DNA of 57,091 bases from assembly GCA_016840025.1 (NCBI GenBank), contig JAEOTF010000330.1, positions 1 through 57,091 of the forward strand. Direction: 5' to 3'. Positions 9,473 to 18,788 of the stretch are shown one piece after another (the first letter of the stretch is position 1; each line of letters begins with the position of its first letter). The notes under the pieces were generated by a model that saw only the letters and a program-made list of their open reading frames with translations, was not told where the DNA came from and did no database searches. The stretch is from Candidatus Hodarchaeota archaeon. GTDB taxonomy: Archaea > Asgardarchaeota > Heimdallarchaeia > Hodarchaeales > YT1-039. The position numbers and the translations under genes are program-made.

Positions 9473-9753
9473 ACTTGCACATCTTGTAGTTTATTCCATT
9501 GAGAGTGTTTCGATATCATACTAAAGAGTATTCATTTAATAGAATCTAATAATAAGTATCCGATGCCTGATTTATGCTATTGGAGGAACACCAATAAAAA
9601 GACAAGATACCAGAAATAACTTAAGTGTATAATTCTTCATATTCAATCACCCTATAAACAAAATTAATATTGATGCTAGATTGCATCAACAACTTACTAG
9701 TAAACTTATTCCTTAAAAGTCTTGTTTTCGTACGAAATGGTGCTGAGAGCTTA

Positions 9754-10566
9754 ATGGCGTTCATCAACTTAAATTTAAAATCCGTATCTAAATTTATTAA
9801 TTCTTTGACCTTTTTTCTATTGTTGCAGCTTATAATTAGTTTTATCTTTGTAATTTTCATTTATCTCCTTTATCCTGAAGGGGTTGATAAGTTAAGTGAT
9901 GAAATTGCAATTATTGGGAGTATTGGAGTAATTTTTCTAGTGATTAGGGGGGGATATAGCGTTTTTGCGGGATGGAAATGGCGTAGTGAGAATCAAAGAC
10001 CATTTTTACTTCAGGACTGGCTTGAGCCATTAACAATCTTCGGGGGGGTCTTATTCCTTTGTATATTTACAATTTGGATCTTAATTCCTTCAATCGATGA
10101 GGTCTTATTTTGGCCAACAAGTGGGGTTCTATTAGTTGGAATAGACGTCTTTTGCGTGGCTTACTTACTGCTCTCTCTTACTGAACCGATGGGTGAGGCG
10201 GTATTTATGCTGGTCATATTATTTATGCTAGTTAGCATGGTTACCATCCCTTTCTTTCATTTTCTCTGCTTTTTCATTGGATATACTACAAAAAAACTAT
10301 TTTCTGATAGATATGTACAAGGTGATAGAGCTGAGACCTTTCCTAGAGCAGTAATGACTGAAAAAGAGGTACGATACATAACAATACTTCTTGGGTATTT
10401 CGGAGTGTTATTTGCTTTTTTATTTAGGGACTCTGATAGAATGACGGTACTAGGCACCGAGATAGAGCTGCAACCGCCCTTAATCATGATATTAATGGAT
10501 GTAACAGGAATTACGGCGTTAATAACCCTGTATGTTATTTTAAGAAATACTATCAAGAAAAAATAA
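9754..10566 (+). CDS. Multi-pass membrane protein of unknown function
   Basis: The start is set at ATG 9754 (MAFINLNLKSVSK), just before the first membrane segment; a start about 28 codons upstream is possible. About six hydrophobic helices are visible: LLLQLIISFIFVIFIYLLY, IGSIGVIFLVI, IFGGVLFLCIFTIWILI, VDVFCVAYLLL-like, VILFMLVSMVTIPFF and two near the C-terminus. The end is lysine-rich (NTIKKK). No catalytic or transport motif was recognised. It converges on the large protease gene and shares a bidirectional hairpin with it. Confidence 0.6.
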   Translation: MAFINLNLKSVSKFINSLTFFLLLQLIISFIFVIFIYLLYPEGVDKLSDEIAIIGSIGVIFLVIRGGYSVFAGWKWRSENQRPFLLQDWLEPLTIFGGVLFLCIFTIWILIPSIDEVLFWPTSGVLLVGIDVFCVAYLLLSLTEPMGEAVFMLVILFMLVSMVTIPFFHFLCFFIGYTTKKLFSDRYVQGDRAETFPRAVMTEKEVRYITILLGYFGVLFAFLFRDSDRMTVLGTEIELQPPLIMILMDVTGITALITLYVILRNTIKKK

Positions 10567-10567
10567 G

Positions 10568-10596
10568 CCATATAGGGAAAAAAACCCGCTATATGG
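10568..10596. terminator. Bidirectional hairpin between convergent genes
   Basis: CCATATAG and CTATATGG form a perfect 8-bp stem around an A-rich loop containing GGG/CCC that can extend pairing. The hairpin overlaps the stop codon of the minus-strand protease gene and follows the stop of the plus-strand gene by two bases, so it can serve both. Confidence 0.6.
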
Positions 10597-13500
10597 TCTT
10601 ACGTCGGCGTATTAGTATAAAAAGGAAGATTATTGTAAGAAAAGTCACAATAATTCCTGCAGATGATGTTTTAGCGGGGGGAGATGCAGAAGTATCCCTA
10701 GTATCAGTATCTTGAATGCTAGAGGAAGTTGAAGAACTTGTAGAGGGGCTTGTAGAAGGACTTGTAGAAGCAACATTGACTATACTGAAGGTTGTGCCAA
10801 TAATTGCTGTTTGATACAAGGAAGCATTCACCGTACAAGTAGCCCCTACTTGAATGAGATAGTTCTCGCCATCGGTAACAGTTGTTGTGTCCCACATATA
10901 ACTAGTTGCGGTTAATCCTGCGGCAAGTTTTATCCAGGATGTTCCGCTATCATCGGAATACCAAATGGTATACGTTACCTCATGTTCCCAAGAGTCATTG
11001 ATTAGTGTCCATTCCAGCATAACGTTACCTGTAAGTGTTTCCCCACCAGTAGGAAAGATAATAGTAGGTATTGATACATTATGGGGTGTACTTTGGATAC
11101 TAAAGACCCCATTTGAAGTGTCATTCATCGTTAGTCCCTCTGGGCAGGTAGCAATGACATTAATGAGGTAATTATGTCCTTCAGCGACAGTAGTCGTGTC
11201 CCAGACATAACTGGTTGTGTTTAAGTCGTTTACCAGTTCTGTCCAAGTAGTTCCATTATTGGAAGAATATAATAGAGTGTAATTTATGGAGTGACCTCGT
11301 GAATCAAAGGCAGGTATCCATGTGACCGTGATATTGCCGTAAATGGTAACCCCTTCGTTAGGATAGGTGATTTGTAACTGTGAGAGACTATGGTCTCCAT
11401 ATAGATAGACACTTTGATAACCTCCCGTATTCCAATCAGCAGAACTGCTAATATCCCAAGCATAAGCTCTAATGCTTATCTCATAAGCGGATAAAAACTC
11501 CCGTAGAGGTAATTTAAAGATGACATTGTTTCCTAGAGTATAGTGAACACTTTGAGCAGTCCAATCATCTGCAGTTCTCATCCAAAAGGATTCAAGATAA
11601 GTATAAGACCAGTAGGCTTCCCAATCAGAAGAATCATCCGTATCGAGATCAACTTGAAACAAGTACATATGATTGGGATCTAATGATGGAGGTGCTTCTA
11701 ATCCTAATTTTACAAAGAAAAAATCATCTGTTATATGAGTTGAAATATTTAGCAATTCAACGGTTGGATCCCAGCCTTCATCTGGATCACTAAGCCAATT
11801 TACCCAATAATAAGGCGAATCTAAGACACTGAAGGATGTTGAATCGATAGTACCGCCTTCATTCCCCTTTACCGCAAACAAGCGACAGATATATTCTCCA
11901 AAAGGTAAGGATTCAATATCAAGATTCAAGCCTTCCCACGAGCTTGTTTGATCGTTATAGGTCAGCTCATACGCTAATCGGGCAGGATTTCCAGTATCAT
12001 CAATCACTTCAAAACCCACTAAATCGGCTGCATTCCAGGATGTCGTTTGATCGGAAACCGTCAAATTGGTCACGCTAAGCTTATGTGTGACCTCATCAAC
12101 TGTTACAGTTGCATCAGCTAAGGTAACTGTAGTTGAATCAAGTGTCACTGTAAGACTATACGATGAGCTTGTGATCCCTTCTTGGTCTTCCCACTCACCG
12201 CCCAATGAATTGTCCCCTTTCACATTGGTGACAAAAAGAACCGCAGTATCATACATTGGAAGAGTTAAGCTTCCATCTTCTTGGCTATTTAATGGCATAT
12301 ATGAGACCGTATTCTGTACGTGATTATAATGAGCAATAGAAACGTTATAGTCGCCATTATTAACCCCATTAAATGAGATAGAAATCGTTCCACTAAAATC
12401 CTTTAATAGATAGCTGTCTGCGGCCCAATAATCAACAGCATCGGAAACCGTAACAGATGAATTAGTGTCACTCAGCACAATTGTATCACTGTGCTTAGTG
12501 TGCACATCTAAGCTCGAGTATCCGAAGTTTCCGAAAGAGGGGTCATCAAAATAGTTAGCCATAACCCAATCAATAAAAACTTCCTCAAAGGTTTTACCAT
12601 AAGGTTTGAGAACTATCTCCTCAATTGCCAGAATCCCTTGAAAGATGCCATCTTGGACTAAAGCCGAGATTGCTGCTGACCCTCCATAATTTTCGCTTAA
12701 ATAGGTGATAAAGAGATAGCTCATGGCATAATTGATGTTAACATCATGGTCAACGCTGTCGTAATCCCAGAAGATCAAACTAGTGTCGGGATCATCTTCA
12801 AAATCAGGAATAGTCCAATCGGTATTGGCGAGTAGAAAGGAATTCAACGACTCCGCAAACACGGCACACCCTTCATCAATCCATGAATATTCGCCAATAT
12901 CCCAAAAGCCATGAATCATGTGTTGGAACTCATGAGCCATCGTACTATCATAAAAAATATCATCTGGACCAGCATCATTATCAAGGAAGAAGATTTCAAA
13001 ACCATTTTCCGTCTCCGCATAGCTCCAATAATAGCCTGCAGTCCCATAGTCGGAGAGCTCGAGTAATAAGATAGACACATTGTAAACCCCATCTCCATCA
13101 ACATCTGCAGGATAACCAAAATACTCTACATTTGTGGGGAACACATGATTGTCAAAGACATCTACGAGATGATCGACATCTTCTTGTGTGACGGGATTAC
13201 CCCAATCATTATTATCAACCCAGATTAAGCAATGTTCACCCGCAGCCCGAAGTGTGGCTGGGACATCCATTGTGAGAGGATCGCCGCCACCTGGGTCATT
13301 GTACGCTATAATGGTTAATGTATCACCGATTGAATAATCATTACTCCCTTTAGTCGTGGTTATGGCTCTCTGGCTCAATTTATCCTCAGATACTAGATTA
13401 TCTGTAATTTCTTTCAAAAAATGTGTCTTGGAACTTAGGGATAATTCATCTTCAAAAGGACTTACTTCTTCACTGTCAAAATTCATATTTTCAGTGTTTT

Positions 13501-13642
13501 CAAGTATTTTTACGCCGTCTGAGGACGATGATAATTTTTCAATTGCATTAGTAGGGTAAATTTCGAATGTTGGAGGAATTCCGAGAATTCCAGTACTTAA
13601 TAATAAAATAACAATTAAATAGAAAAGGAAATTCACTTTCAT
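10589..13642 (-). CDS. Large surface zinc metalloprotease with Ig-like repeats
   Basis: 1017 residues. An N-terminal signal segment (LFYLIVILLLSTGILG) precedes a propeptide-like stretch. The catalytic domain carries HEFQHMIH at about residues 236-243, followed by DEGCAVFAE, the HExxH plus downstream Glu layout of M6/gluzincin-like secreted proteases. Beta domains follow, then two closely similar Ig-like repeats, each with SYVWDTTTV or SYMWDTTTV and an xNYLIxVxATC ending. A Ser/Thr-rich stalk (TSPSTSPSTSSS) leads to a C-terminal helix and RRRK, so it is probably membrane-anchored outside the cell. A good SD (GGATG) precedes the ATG. Substrate unknown; protein degradation or envelope processing is likely. 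Confidence 0.8.
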   Translation of the reverse strand: MKVNFLFYLIVILLLSTGILGIPPTFEIYPTNAIEKLSSSSDGVKILENTENMNFDSEEVSPFEDELSLSSKTHFLKEITDNLVSEDKLSQRAITTTKGSNDYSIGDTLTIIAYNDPGGGDPLTMDVPATLRAAGEHCLIWVDNNDWGNPVTQEDVDHLVDVFDNHVFPTNVEYFGYPADVDGDGVYNVSILLLELSDYGTAGYYWSYAETENGFEIFFLDNDAGPDDIFYDSTMAHEFQHMIHGFWDIGEYSWIDEGCAVFAESLNSFLLANTDWTIPDFEDDPDTSLIFWDYDSVDHDVNINYAMSYLFITYLSENYGGSAAISALVQDGIFQGILAIEEIVLKPYGKTFEEVFIDWVMANYFDDPSFGNFGYSSLDVHTKHSDTIVLSDTNSSVTVSDAVDYWAADSYLLKDFSGTISISFNGVNNGDYNVSIAHYNHVQNTVSYMPLNSQEDGSLTLPMYDTAVLFVTNVKGDNSLGGEWEDQEGITSSSYSLTVTLDSTTVTLADATVTVDEVTHKLSVTNLTVSDQTTSWNAADLVGFEVIDDTGNPARLAYELTYNDQTSSWEGLNLDIESLPFGEYICRLFAVKGNEGGTIDSTSFSVLDSPYYWVNWLSDPDEGWDPTVELLNISTHITDDFFFVKLGLEAPPSLDPNHMYLFQVDLDTDDSSDWEAYWSYTYLESFWMRTADDWTAQSVHYTLGNNVIFKLPLREFLSAYEISIRAYAWDISSSADWNTGGYQSVYLYGDHSLSQLQITYPNEGVTIYGNITVTWIPAFDSRGHSINYTLLYSSNNGTTWTELVNDLNTTSYVWDTTTVAEGHNYLINVIATCPEGLTMNDTSNGVFSIQSTPHNVSIPTIIFPTGGETLTGNVMLEWTLINDSWEHEVTYTIWYSDDSGTSWIKLAAGLTATSYMWDTTTVTDGENYLIQVGATCTVNASLYQTAIIGTTFSIVNVASTSPSTSPSTSSSTSSSIQDTDTRDTSASPPAKTSSAGIIVTFLTIIFLFILIRRRKTI

Positions 13643-13821
13643 TATTTGACATCCTTCTTTTTTGAATTATTTACGTGAGAAATCTACATCATTTGCTCCC
13701 CACCCCTTTATTTTTCAACATTCTTGAATAAAATTAGTCTCTAAGTTAGCTTAACATGCTAAAAAAATATTGAAAAAAGGGAACTTAAGCCCTAATACCC
13801 GAAATATCTAGATAAAATACC

Positions 13822-14205
13822 TTAATTGGTAATAGCTATTGCTTCGATCTCAATTAGGCAATCTTTGGGTAAACGGGCAACTTCTACCGCTGCACGGGCA
13901 GGGGGATCGGCGGTAAAGTATTTAGCATACTCTTCATTCATCTCTCCAAAGTCATTCATGTCTTTAAGAAATACTGTAACCTTGGTAACAGAGTCGAGAG
14001 AACTGCCAGCACTCTCTAAAACTGCCTTTAAGTTTTCTAAGCACCGACAAGTCGCGTCTGTGATTGAGCTGACTACTAATTCGCCTGTTTTAGGATCAAT
14101 AGGGATTTGACCAGAACAAAATATCAAATTCCCCGCTTGAATTGCTTGAGAATAAGGTCCAATAGCTTTTGGGGCGTTATCCGTATGGATTACTTTTCTT
14201 TCCAT
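13822..14205 (-). CDS. ridA: RidA-family enamine/imine deaminase
   Basis: Start ATG 14205 ([20 protein letters not shown]) follows GGAGAT by 7 bases and gives 127 residues, the usual RidA length; longer upstream frames are not needed. Family marks are [34 protein letters not shown], and [15 protein letters not shown] with the substrate-binding arginine, ending IEIEAIA. RidA hydrolyses reactive 2-aminoacrylate-type enamines formed by PLP enzymes, which fits a genome with PLP enzymes at 40776 and PdxS/T at 43016. It acts in the cytosol as a trimer and is monocistronic here. Confidence 0.93.
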   Translation of the reverse strand: MERKVIHTDNAPKAIGPYSQAIQAGNLIFCSGQIPIDPKTGELVVSSITDATCRCLENLKAVLESAGSSLDSVTKVTVFLKDMNDFGEMNEEYAKYFTADPPARAAVEVARLPKDCLIEIEAIAITN

Positions 14206-14600
14206 TCTTTTTATCTCCATCAGAACAGTAACTGAATTCAATCCTTTCATACCAAGTGTGGTAAAAATCATTCTATGGGTCATATCCATTTAATCTATTA
14301 GCTTTTTAGTGACTGTTTTGATCTCTTTTGTACATTTATTATTGGTTTTCTCCCATTAGAACATTTAATGCGCTGTAAACCATTTTTATTATCATAAACA
14401 TTGTGTAAAGTTGTAAAACACATGAATTAATATAATTTTTAGCTTTTCAGCGTTCTTCATCTAAATAAAACCTCTTTCGATCCGTCAACAACAAAAAAAA
14501 TATTTGAGTACGTAGTTTTCGTAAGGTTTAAATATGCGTGTGGTACGTAGTTTTCATAAGTTATATATGAATGAAAAAACAACATAAAAAGTGATGAAAA
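14206..14600. other. Divergent intergenic region ahead of the ubiquitin-like gene
   Basis: About 395 AT-rich bases. The 3' half holds the duplicated promoter described separately (14508-14568). The rest shows no gene or stable structure. Confidence 0.4.
14508..14568 (+). promoter_or_regulatory. Tandemly duplicated promoter of the ubiquitin-like gene
   Basis: GTACGTAGTTTTCGTAAG (14508-14525) recurs with one mismatch as GTACGTAGTTTTCATAAG (14543-14560), 35 bases apart start to start. Each copy is followed directly by a TATA-like box: TTTAAATAT at 14527-14535 and TTATATAT just after 14560. The TAAG before each box resembles a BRE. So the whole unit of upstream element, BRE and TATA is present twice. 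The distal TATA could give a longer leader and the proximal one a TSS close to the ATG at 14601. The 18-mer may be a regulator site. Confidence 0.6.
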
Positions 14601-14948
14601 ATGTCTGACGACTTTGAAGATTTGGATTTGGAAATGGAAGAAGAAAAGCCTATCAAGTCAAAAACTCCTACTCAAGCAAAAACTCCAGTAATTGGTGGGT
14701 CTGGTGCTCGTAGAAATGTCTTTTTCAAAAGTACAATTGGACCTGAAAGAACAGAAAAGCTTGCTATAGGTGAAAATACCCCAGTAGAGGATGTTAAGGA
14801 TACTCTCGCGAATATCTTCGCTCTAAGTCCTGATGATTTCCACCTTAGTCATGCTGGTCGTACAATGGATGAAGGCGCCAAAATCGGCGATTATGGCGTT
14901 GGTAACGGCGACGAAATCTTAATGATTCCCCATTCGACAGCTGGTTAG
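14601..14948 (+). CDS. Ubiquitin-like beta-grasp protein, SUMO-like layout
   Basis: 115 residues. Residues 1-37 are acidic then Lys/Thr/Pro-rich and probably disordered (MSDDFEDLDLEMEEEKP). Residues about 38-115 align with ubiquitin: NVFFKSTIG against ubiquitin strand 1, VEDVKDTLANIF against the helix, LSHAGRTMDEGAKIGDYGV against LIFAGKQLEDGRTLSDYNI, and an EILMI last strand. The C-terminus is HSTAG, a single terminal glycine with no extension, compared with QTGG in mature SUMO. UFM1 and ATG12 also end in one glycine, so conjugation is possible but unproven. No E1, E2, E3 or JAB1-type gene is in the window. T-rich sequence follows the stop. Confidence 0.82.
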   Translation: MSDDFEDLDLEMEEEKPIKSKTPTQAKTPVIGGSGARRNVFFKSTIGPERTEKLAIGENTPVEDVKDTLANIFALSPDDFHLSHAGRTMDEGAKIGDYGVGNGDEILMIPHSTAG

Positions 14949-15061
14949 TTTTCAACCTTTTTTCTTTTTCTCTCTTTTCACGAGTTGTCTTAAATTGGAA
15001 AATACCTAATAAAACAACTTGTGACAACTCTTTATTCACTCATAAAGGAAGGACCAGATTC

Positions 15062-17716
15062 ATGACTAGTAGACTACAAAAAAAGAGAATGGGTTTAGTA
15101 AGCGTTATAGTAGTCATTCTGTTTCTTACAACTTTTTGGAATGTGAATGGACTGGCTATTGCCGAACCTAACCTTAAGGACAACGATACTTCAATTATTG
15201 ATACTAATTACAGAACCCAATCAAGACAAATCAATGATCACCCGTATATAGGCGTCCCTCATTTAAATGCCCAGAGTTTTCAAAGTAATGACACTGCTTT
15301 AGTAGCAGCGCCTATTACTGATGCTGACGGGATTAAAAACGCAACTTTATTCTGGAGATATGAAACAATAAATGATACACTTTATAACACAACGATGACT
15401 GGATTTCATCATGCGTTTATTGATGAAGAAGTACCTACAATTACCAATTGGTTAGATGAAAATGGAGAAATATCAGGAACAGAAACAGATTGGAGATCAG
15501 GTAATTACACTTATGAAGCTGCAGAAAATGAAGTAATCACAGAAATTGATGTTACAATTAATGCTGAAGGTCCACACTATCAGCTAGTGTATGTATTGCT
15601 TGAAACTAAGAATGTCACATCAAATGCTTGGGAAATTATTTTCGAGGATGGTGAAATCAATAGCACTGTTGATTTAGGAATAGTCAATTATGTAGACACA
15701 AATCCAAGTAATGGCTATCGAATATTTGCAGTAGCTTATAGCGACTCTAAAGAAACAACTCCTCCAATAATCACTTTAACTTTGTATCGAGACGAATATT
15801 CGGGAACCATTCCCGGACCAGGACAATCTACATGGGTGAATTATTACATACAAGCATTTGATAATACCGAAAACTACACAACCAGTTCTACTTATACTTT
15901 TCTTATGGACTGGAGTCCTACAATTGTTATAACTGACTTGCCTGCAGCATTAACCACTGATCAAGATTTTATAGTGAATGTTACAGTTACTGATGAAGAT
16001 GGGGTTGGTACTATTGATGATAGCAGTGTAGTCATATATTACCGATTACAGGAAGATACAGAATGGAATTCAATTGTGTTATCACATATAATGGATATAA
16101 GTTCGACAGCTGCAGCTTATAGAGGAACTATACCTGCTTCTACATTTAGTGGTTTAGAAACTACTTTACTTTTGATGGTTAATGCGTCGGATAGTCTTGG
16201 CGGACAACCTGGTTATGAAGTAACTACGGGTATTATTCCAGTGATTATAGATGACTTAGCCCCAAGACTAACAGAGATATTCATAGAAGGCGGAGCTTCA
16301 GGACTGGGATTAGAAAATATTACTACAATTACCTCAGAGGTTAATATCACAGCAACTTTCACTGATCTTTCAGGAATTAATTCTGTTTACATTTATTATG
16401 CTATTCCTAATGGTTCAGACCTAGTAAAATTAGAAATGACGAATATAACAGCTACAACTTATATGGCAACACTTCCTCCAGCGGAAAACGATTCAATTGT
16501 CGAATATCTTTTTGAACCAACTGATACCTACGGGAATAAAGTAAACACATCCAGTAATTACTACTACGCGGATGGTATTGGACCAACATTAGACACAACA
16601 ATTACCTATCCTTCAATAATATCAAATGCCACAAATGGAATAATTCTATTCAATGCGTCCGATAATTCAGGCTTACAACAATCTGTAGTATGGTATTCCT
16701 TGGATAATAACAGTTGGAGTAACACCTTAGCTGACCCAATCGATTATAATGCTCTGATACTCTATCAAAAAACGCTTAGTGCACTAGATCTCCCATTCTT
16801 TATACCTGCCGCTACCACCGCTTATGTGTCATTAGAGGTTTCTCGACTTAGTAAAATAGATGCCGCTATTCTTAACATAGAATTTAAGCATGAACAAGGT
16901 ACCGATGTACGTATATGGCTAGCATTAGATGATGGAAGAACATTTCTTATTTTTGACAGAGAAGCGGGTCAAGGACTATTTACACTTAATGTCGATTTGT
17001 TTAACTTAGGGCTTAATCAGAATGATTTTGATAAAGGAAACATTACTCTTAAAATCCAAGACTACTCAGAATTATACTTCGGTTCCATTGATAAATTTGA
17101 AATCAAGCTGATTCAATATTCTATCCCTCCTAACTATCAATATATAGCATTAGTTCCGCCCACAGGCAACGATACTGCGGTTTATTACTATATTGCCTTG
17201 ACAGACGGACTAAACAACGTCCAAAATTCTTCTCTCTATTCCTACTACTCTGATGGTCTTCCACCTAACATTACTCTATCCACGATTTCTTCACCTTTGG
17301 ATATGCAAGGACATAGCTACCTAAATATAGAGGCACAAGTGACTGACACAGGCAATTTATCCGATGTAGAAATATATTATAGGTATTCAAACACTTCTGA
17401 ATGGATCATTGAATCGATGACTTATGACCCTGACAGCGGACAATACATCTTTGATATCCCAATGCAATCAGAAGAAGGAATAGTATATTATAAGATAAGG
17501 GCATACGATCAAGTGGGATATAGTACAGAATCAGAAATTTATACAGTTGAATTTACAAATGCAGAAATTGCGGGTTCTGATGATGGTTTAGGAGGATTAC
17601 TTCTTATTCTTGGTTTGGGCATAGGTTTGTTAGTTATAGGCGGCGCAGTTGGAGTGTATTTAGTCAAAAATAAGGGACTTGCAGAAAAAATTATGCGAAA
17701 AAGACCAGCGGACTAA
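15062..17716 (+). CDS. Large single-pass surface protein with Ig-like and P-domain-like parts
   Basis: 884 residues with a good SD (GGAAGGA) before the ATG. A signal anchor (VSVIVVILFLTTFW) starts the protein. Repeated Ig-like beta domains follow, several with the phrase TDxxGxxxxYxYY or a YYYxADG linker. Around residues 575-690, an IPAATTAYVSLEV to FEIKLIQY stretch resembles the proprotein-convertase P domain, including DVRIWLALDDGRTF. A Gly-rich helix (LLLILGLGIGLLVIGGAVGV) and a short basic tail (MRKRPAD) close the protein. Adhesive or structural surface role inferred; no catalytic site is seen. Confidence 0.75.
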   Translation: MTSRLQKKRMGLVSVIVVILFLTTFWNVNGLAIAEPNLKDNDTSIIDTNYRTQSRQINDHPYIGVPHLNAQSFQSNDTALVAAPITDADGIKNATLFWRYETINDTLYNTTMTGFHHAFIDEEVPTITNWLDENGEISGTETDWRSGNYTYEAAENEVITEIDVTINAEGPHYQLVYVLLETKNVTSNAWEIIFEDGEINSTVDLGIVNYVDTNPSNGYRIFAVAYSDSKETTPPIITLTLYRDEYSGTIPGPGQSTWVNYYIQAFDNTENYTTSSTYTFLMDWSPTIVITDLPAALTTDQDFIVNVTVTDEDGVGTIDDSSVVIYYRLQEDTEWNSIVLSHIMDISSTAAAYRGTIPASTFSGLETTLLLMVNASDSLGGQPGYEVTTGIIPVIIDDLAPRLTEIFIEGGASGLGLENITTITSEVNITATFTDLSGINSVYIYYAIPNGSDLVKLEMTNITATTYMATLPPAENDSIVEYLFEPTDTYGNKVNTSSNYYYADGIGPTLDTTITYPSIISNATNGIILFNASDNSGLQQSVVWYSLDNNSWSNTLADPIDYNALILYQKTLSALDLPFFIPAATTAYVSLEVSRLSKIDAAILNIEFKHEQGTDVRIWLALDDGRTFLIFDREAGQGLFTLNVDLFNLGLNQNDFDKGNITLKIQDYSELYFGSIDKFEIKLIQYSIPPNYQYIALVPPTGNDTAVYYYIALTDGLNNVQNSSLYSYYSDGLPPNITLSTISSPLDMQGHSYLNIEAQVTDTGNLSDVEIYYRYSNTSEWIIESMTYDPDSGQYIFDIPMQSEEGIVYYKIRAYDQVGYSTESEIYTVEFTNAEIAGSDDGLGGLLLILGLGIGLLVIGGAVGVYLVKNKGLAEKIMRKRPAD

Positions 17717-17763
17717 AACAGCCCCCTATATTCTCTTTTTTATTGTAAAAACGCATTATTTGG

Positions 17764-18744
17764 CTAGACAGCAAATAGAATGTTTAGTATAACAAAAACA
17801 ACTAAGCCAGCCAAATATACCACCCCTGTGTTCTTAGATAGTTTAGCTCGTATTAGATTAAATGTAAGAAATCCTAATAAGCCGATAAAAAGTAAGGAGC
17901 TTAGTCCCATAATCAATTGATATTTATAAGAAACAAGCAACAATCCACAGATCCCATAAATGAGTGTTAGATTCCATAGAATTTTACCGATTTCTGCACT
18001 AATTCCCAGTTCTATCTGACCTTTTTTAATGGAATTCGCTATTAACCAAAATTCCTCAACGTTTGTTACGAAAGCCATGACGATTAAACCGAAAAATGTT
18101 TCTTCTAAACCAGTAGAAGCCATTATCTCTTCAGCACTGATTATAAGTAATTCTCCCCCAATAAAAATGATAATTAGACCTATTATGATTTTAGGAATTA
18201 GAAAACGTATGTCCTCGTCACCATCTTCATCTTCATCTTCATCTTCCGTTTCTTCTTCCTCAATATTTGGTATTTCAGAAATATTCTTGTTTCTATAGTT
18301 TTTATGAACTTTTATGCTGTAAATTGTGTATGTTCCAAATAAGATAAGATTAATATATGCAAATATCACTAAAAATTCAGGAAAGAATACCGAAATTGTA
18401 ACAGACAAACCACAAAGGAATAAGAGCCAATAGTAGATTGTAGGAATTGGTTTGAGATCAAAGCTATATAAAAAGACTGGAAGACCAAAAGAAATTGCAA
18501 TTGCAATGACCGTATTACCAACTAAATTGCCAATTGAGATATATGGTAAGTCATTGGTGGCAGCCACTACAGACACAATACTCTCCTCCAAATCTACCCC
18601 TAAGATAAACAACCCGACAATTATTGGTGAGACGTTATAATCCTCGCTAAAATCTTCGAGGAGATCAATTACATAATCCGCAAAAAAGTATACTAATATA
18701 TAACCCGTTAGAAACACAGAAATCCAAAGGACTAAATCTAACAT
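17764..18744 (-). CDS. Divergent Na+/Ca2+ exchanger-like (CaCA) transporter
   Basis: 326 residues with about 10 membrane helices in two related halves. The halves hold degenerate alpha repeats: GVDLEESIVS...GNLVGNT in the first and AFVTNVEEFWL...SAEIGKIL in the second. They correspond to GTSLPE...GNxxGSN of the CaCA superfamily, with the glutamates kept but the surrounding TSLP lost. The cytosolic loop between halves has an acidic run (EEEETEDEDEDEDGDED). It should move divalent cations against another ion, but altered binding residues may change selectivity. The UPF0016-type gene lies 44 bases upstream on the same strand, suggesting a two-gene cation unit. Confidence 0.72.
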   Translation of the reverse strand: MLDLVLWISVFLTGYILVYFFADYVIDLLEDFSEDYNVSPIIVGLFILGVDLEESIVSVVAATNDLPYISIGNLVGNTVIAIAISFGLPVFLYSFDLKPIPTIYYWLLFLCGLSVTISVFFPEFLVIFAYINLILFGTYTIYSIKVHKNYRNKNISEIPNIEEEETEDEDEDEDGDEDIRFLIPKIIIGLIIIFIGGELLIISAEEIMASTGLEETFFGLIVMAFVTNVEEFWLIANSIKKGQIELGISAEIGKILWNLTLIYGICGLLLVSYKYQLIMGLSSLLFIGLLGFLTFNLIRAKLSKNTGVVYLAGLVVFVILNILFAV

Positions 18745-18788
18745 TATTCAATCGACACCTAACTAAATTACTATAAATATTAGACTCA

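Noticed and set aside
18029..18298. Plus-strand frame with a poly-serine stretch
   Set aside because: It is the antisense shadow of the acidic Asp/Glu loop of the exchanger gene.
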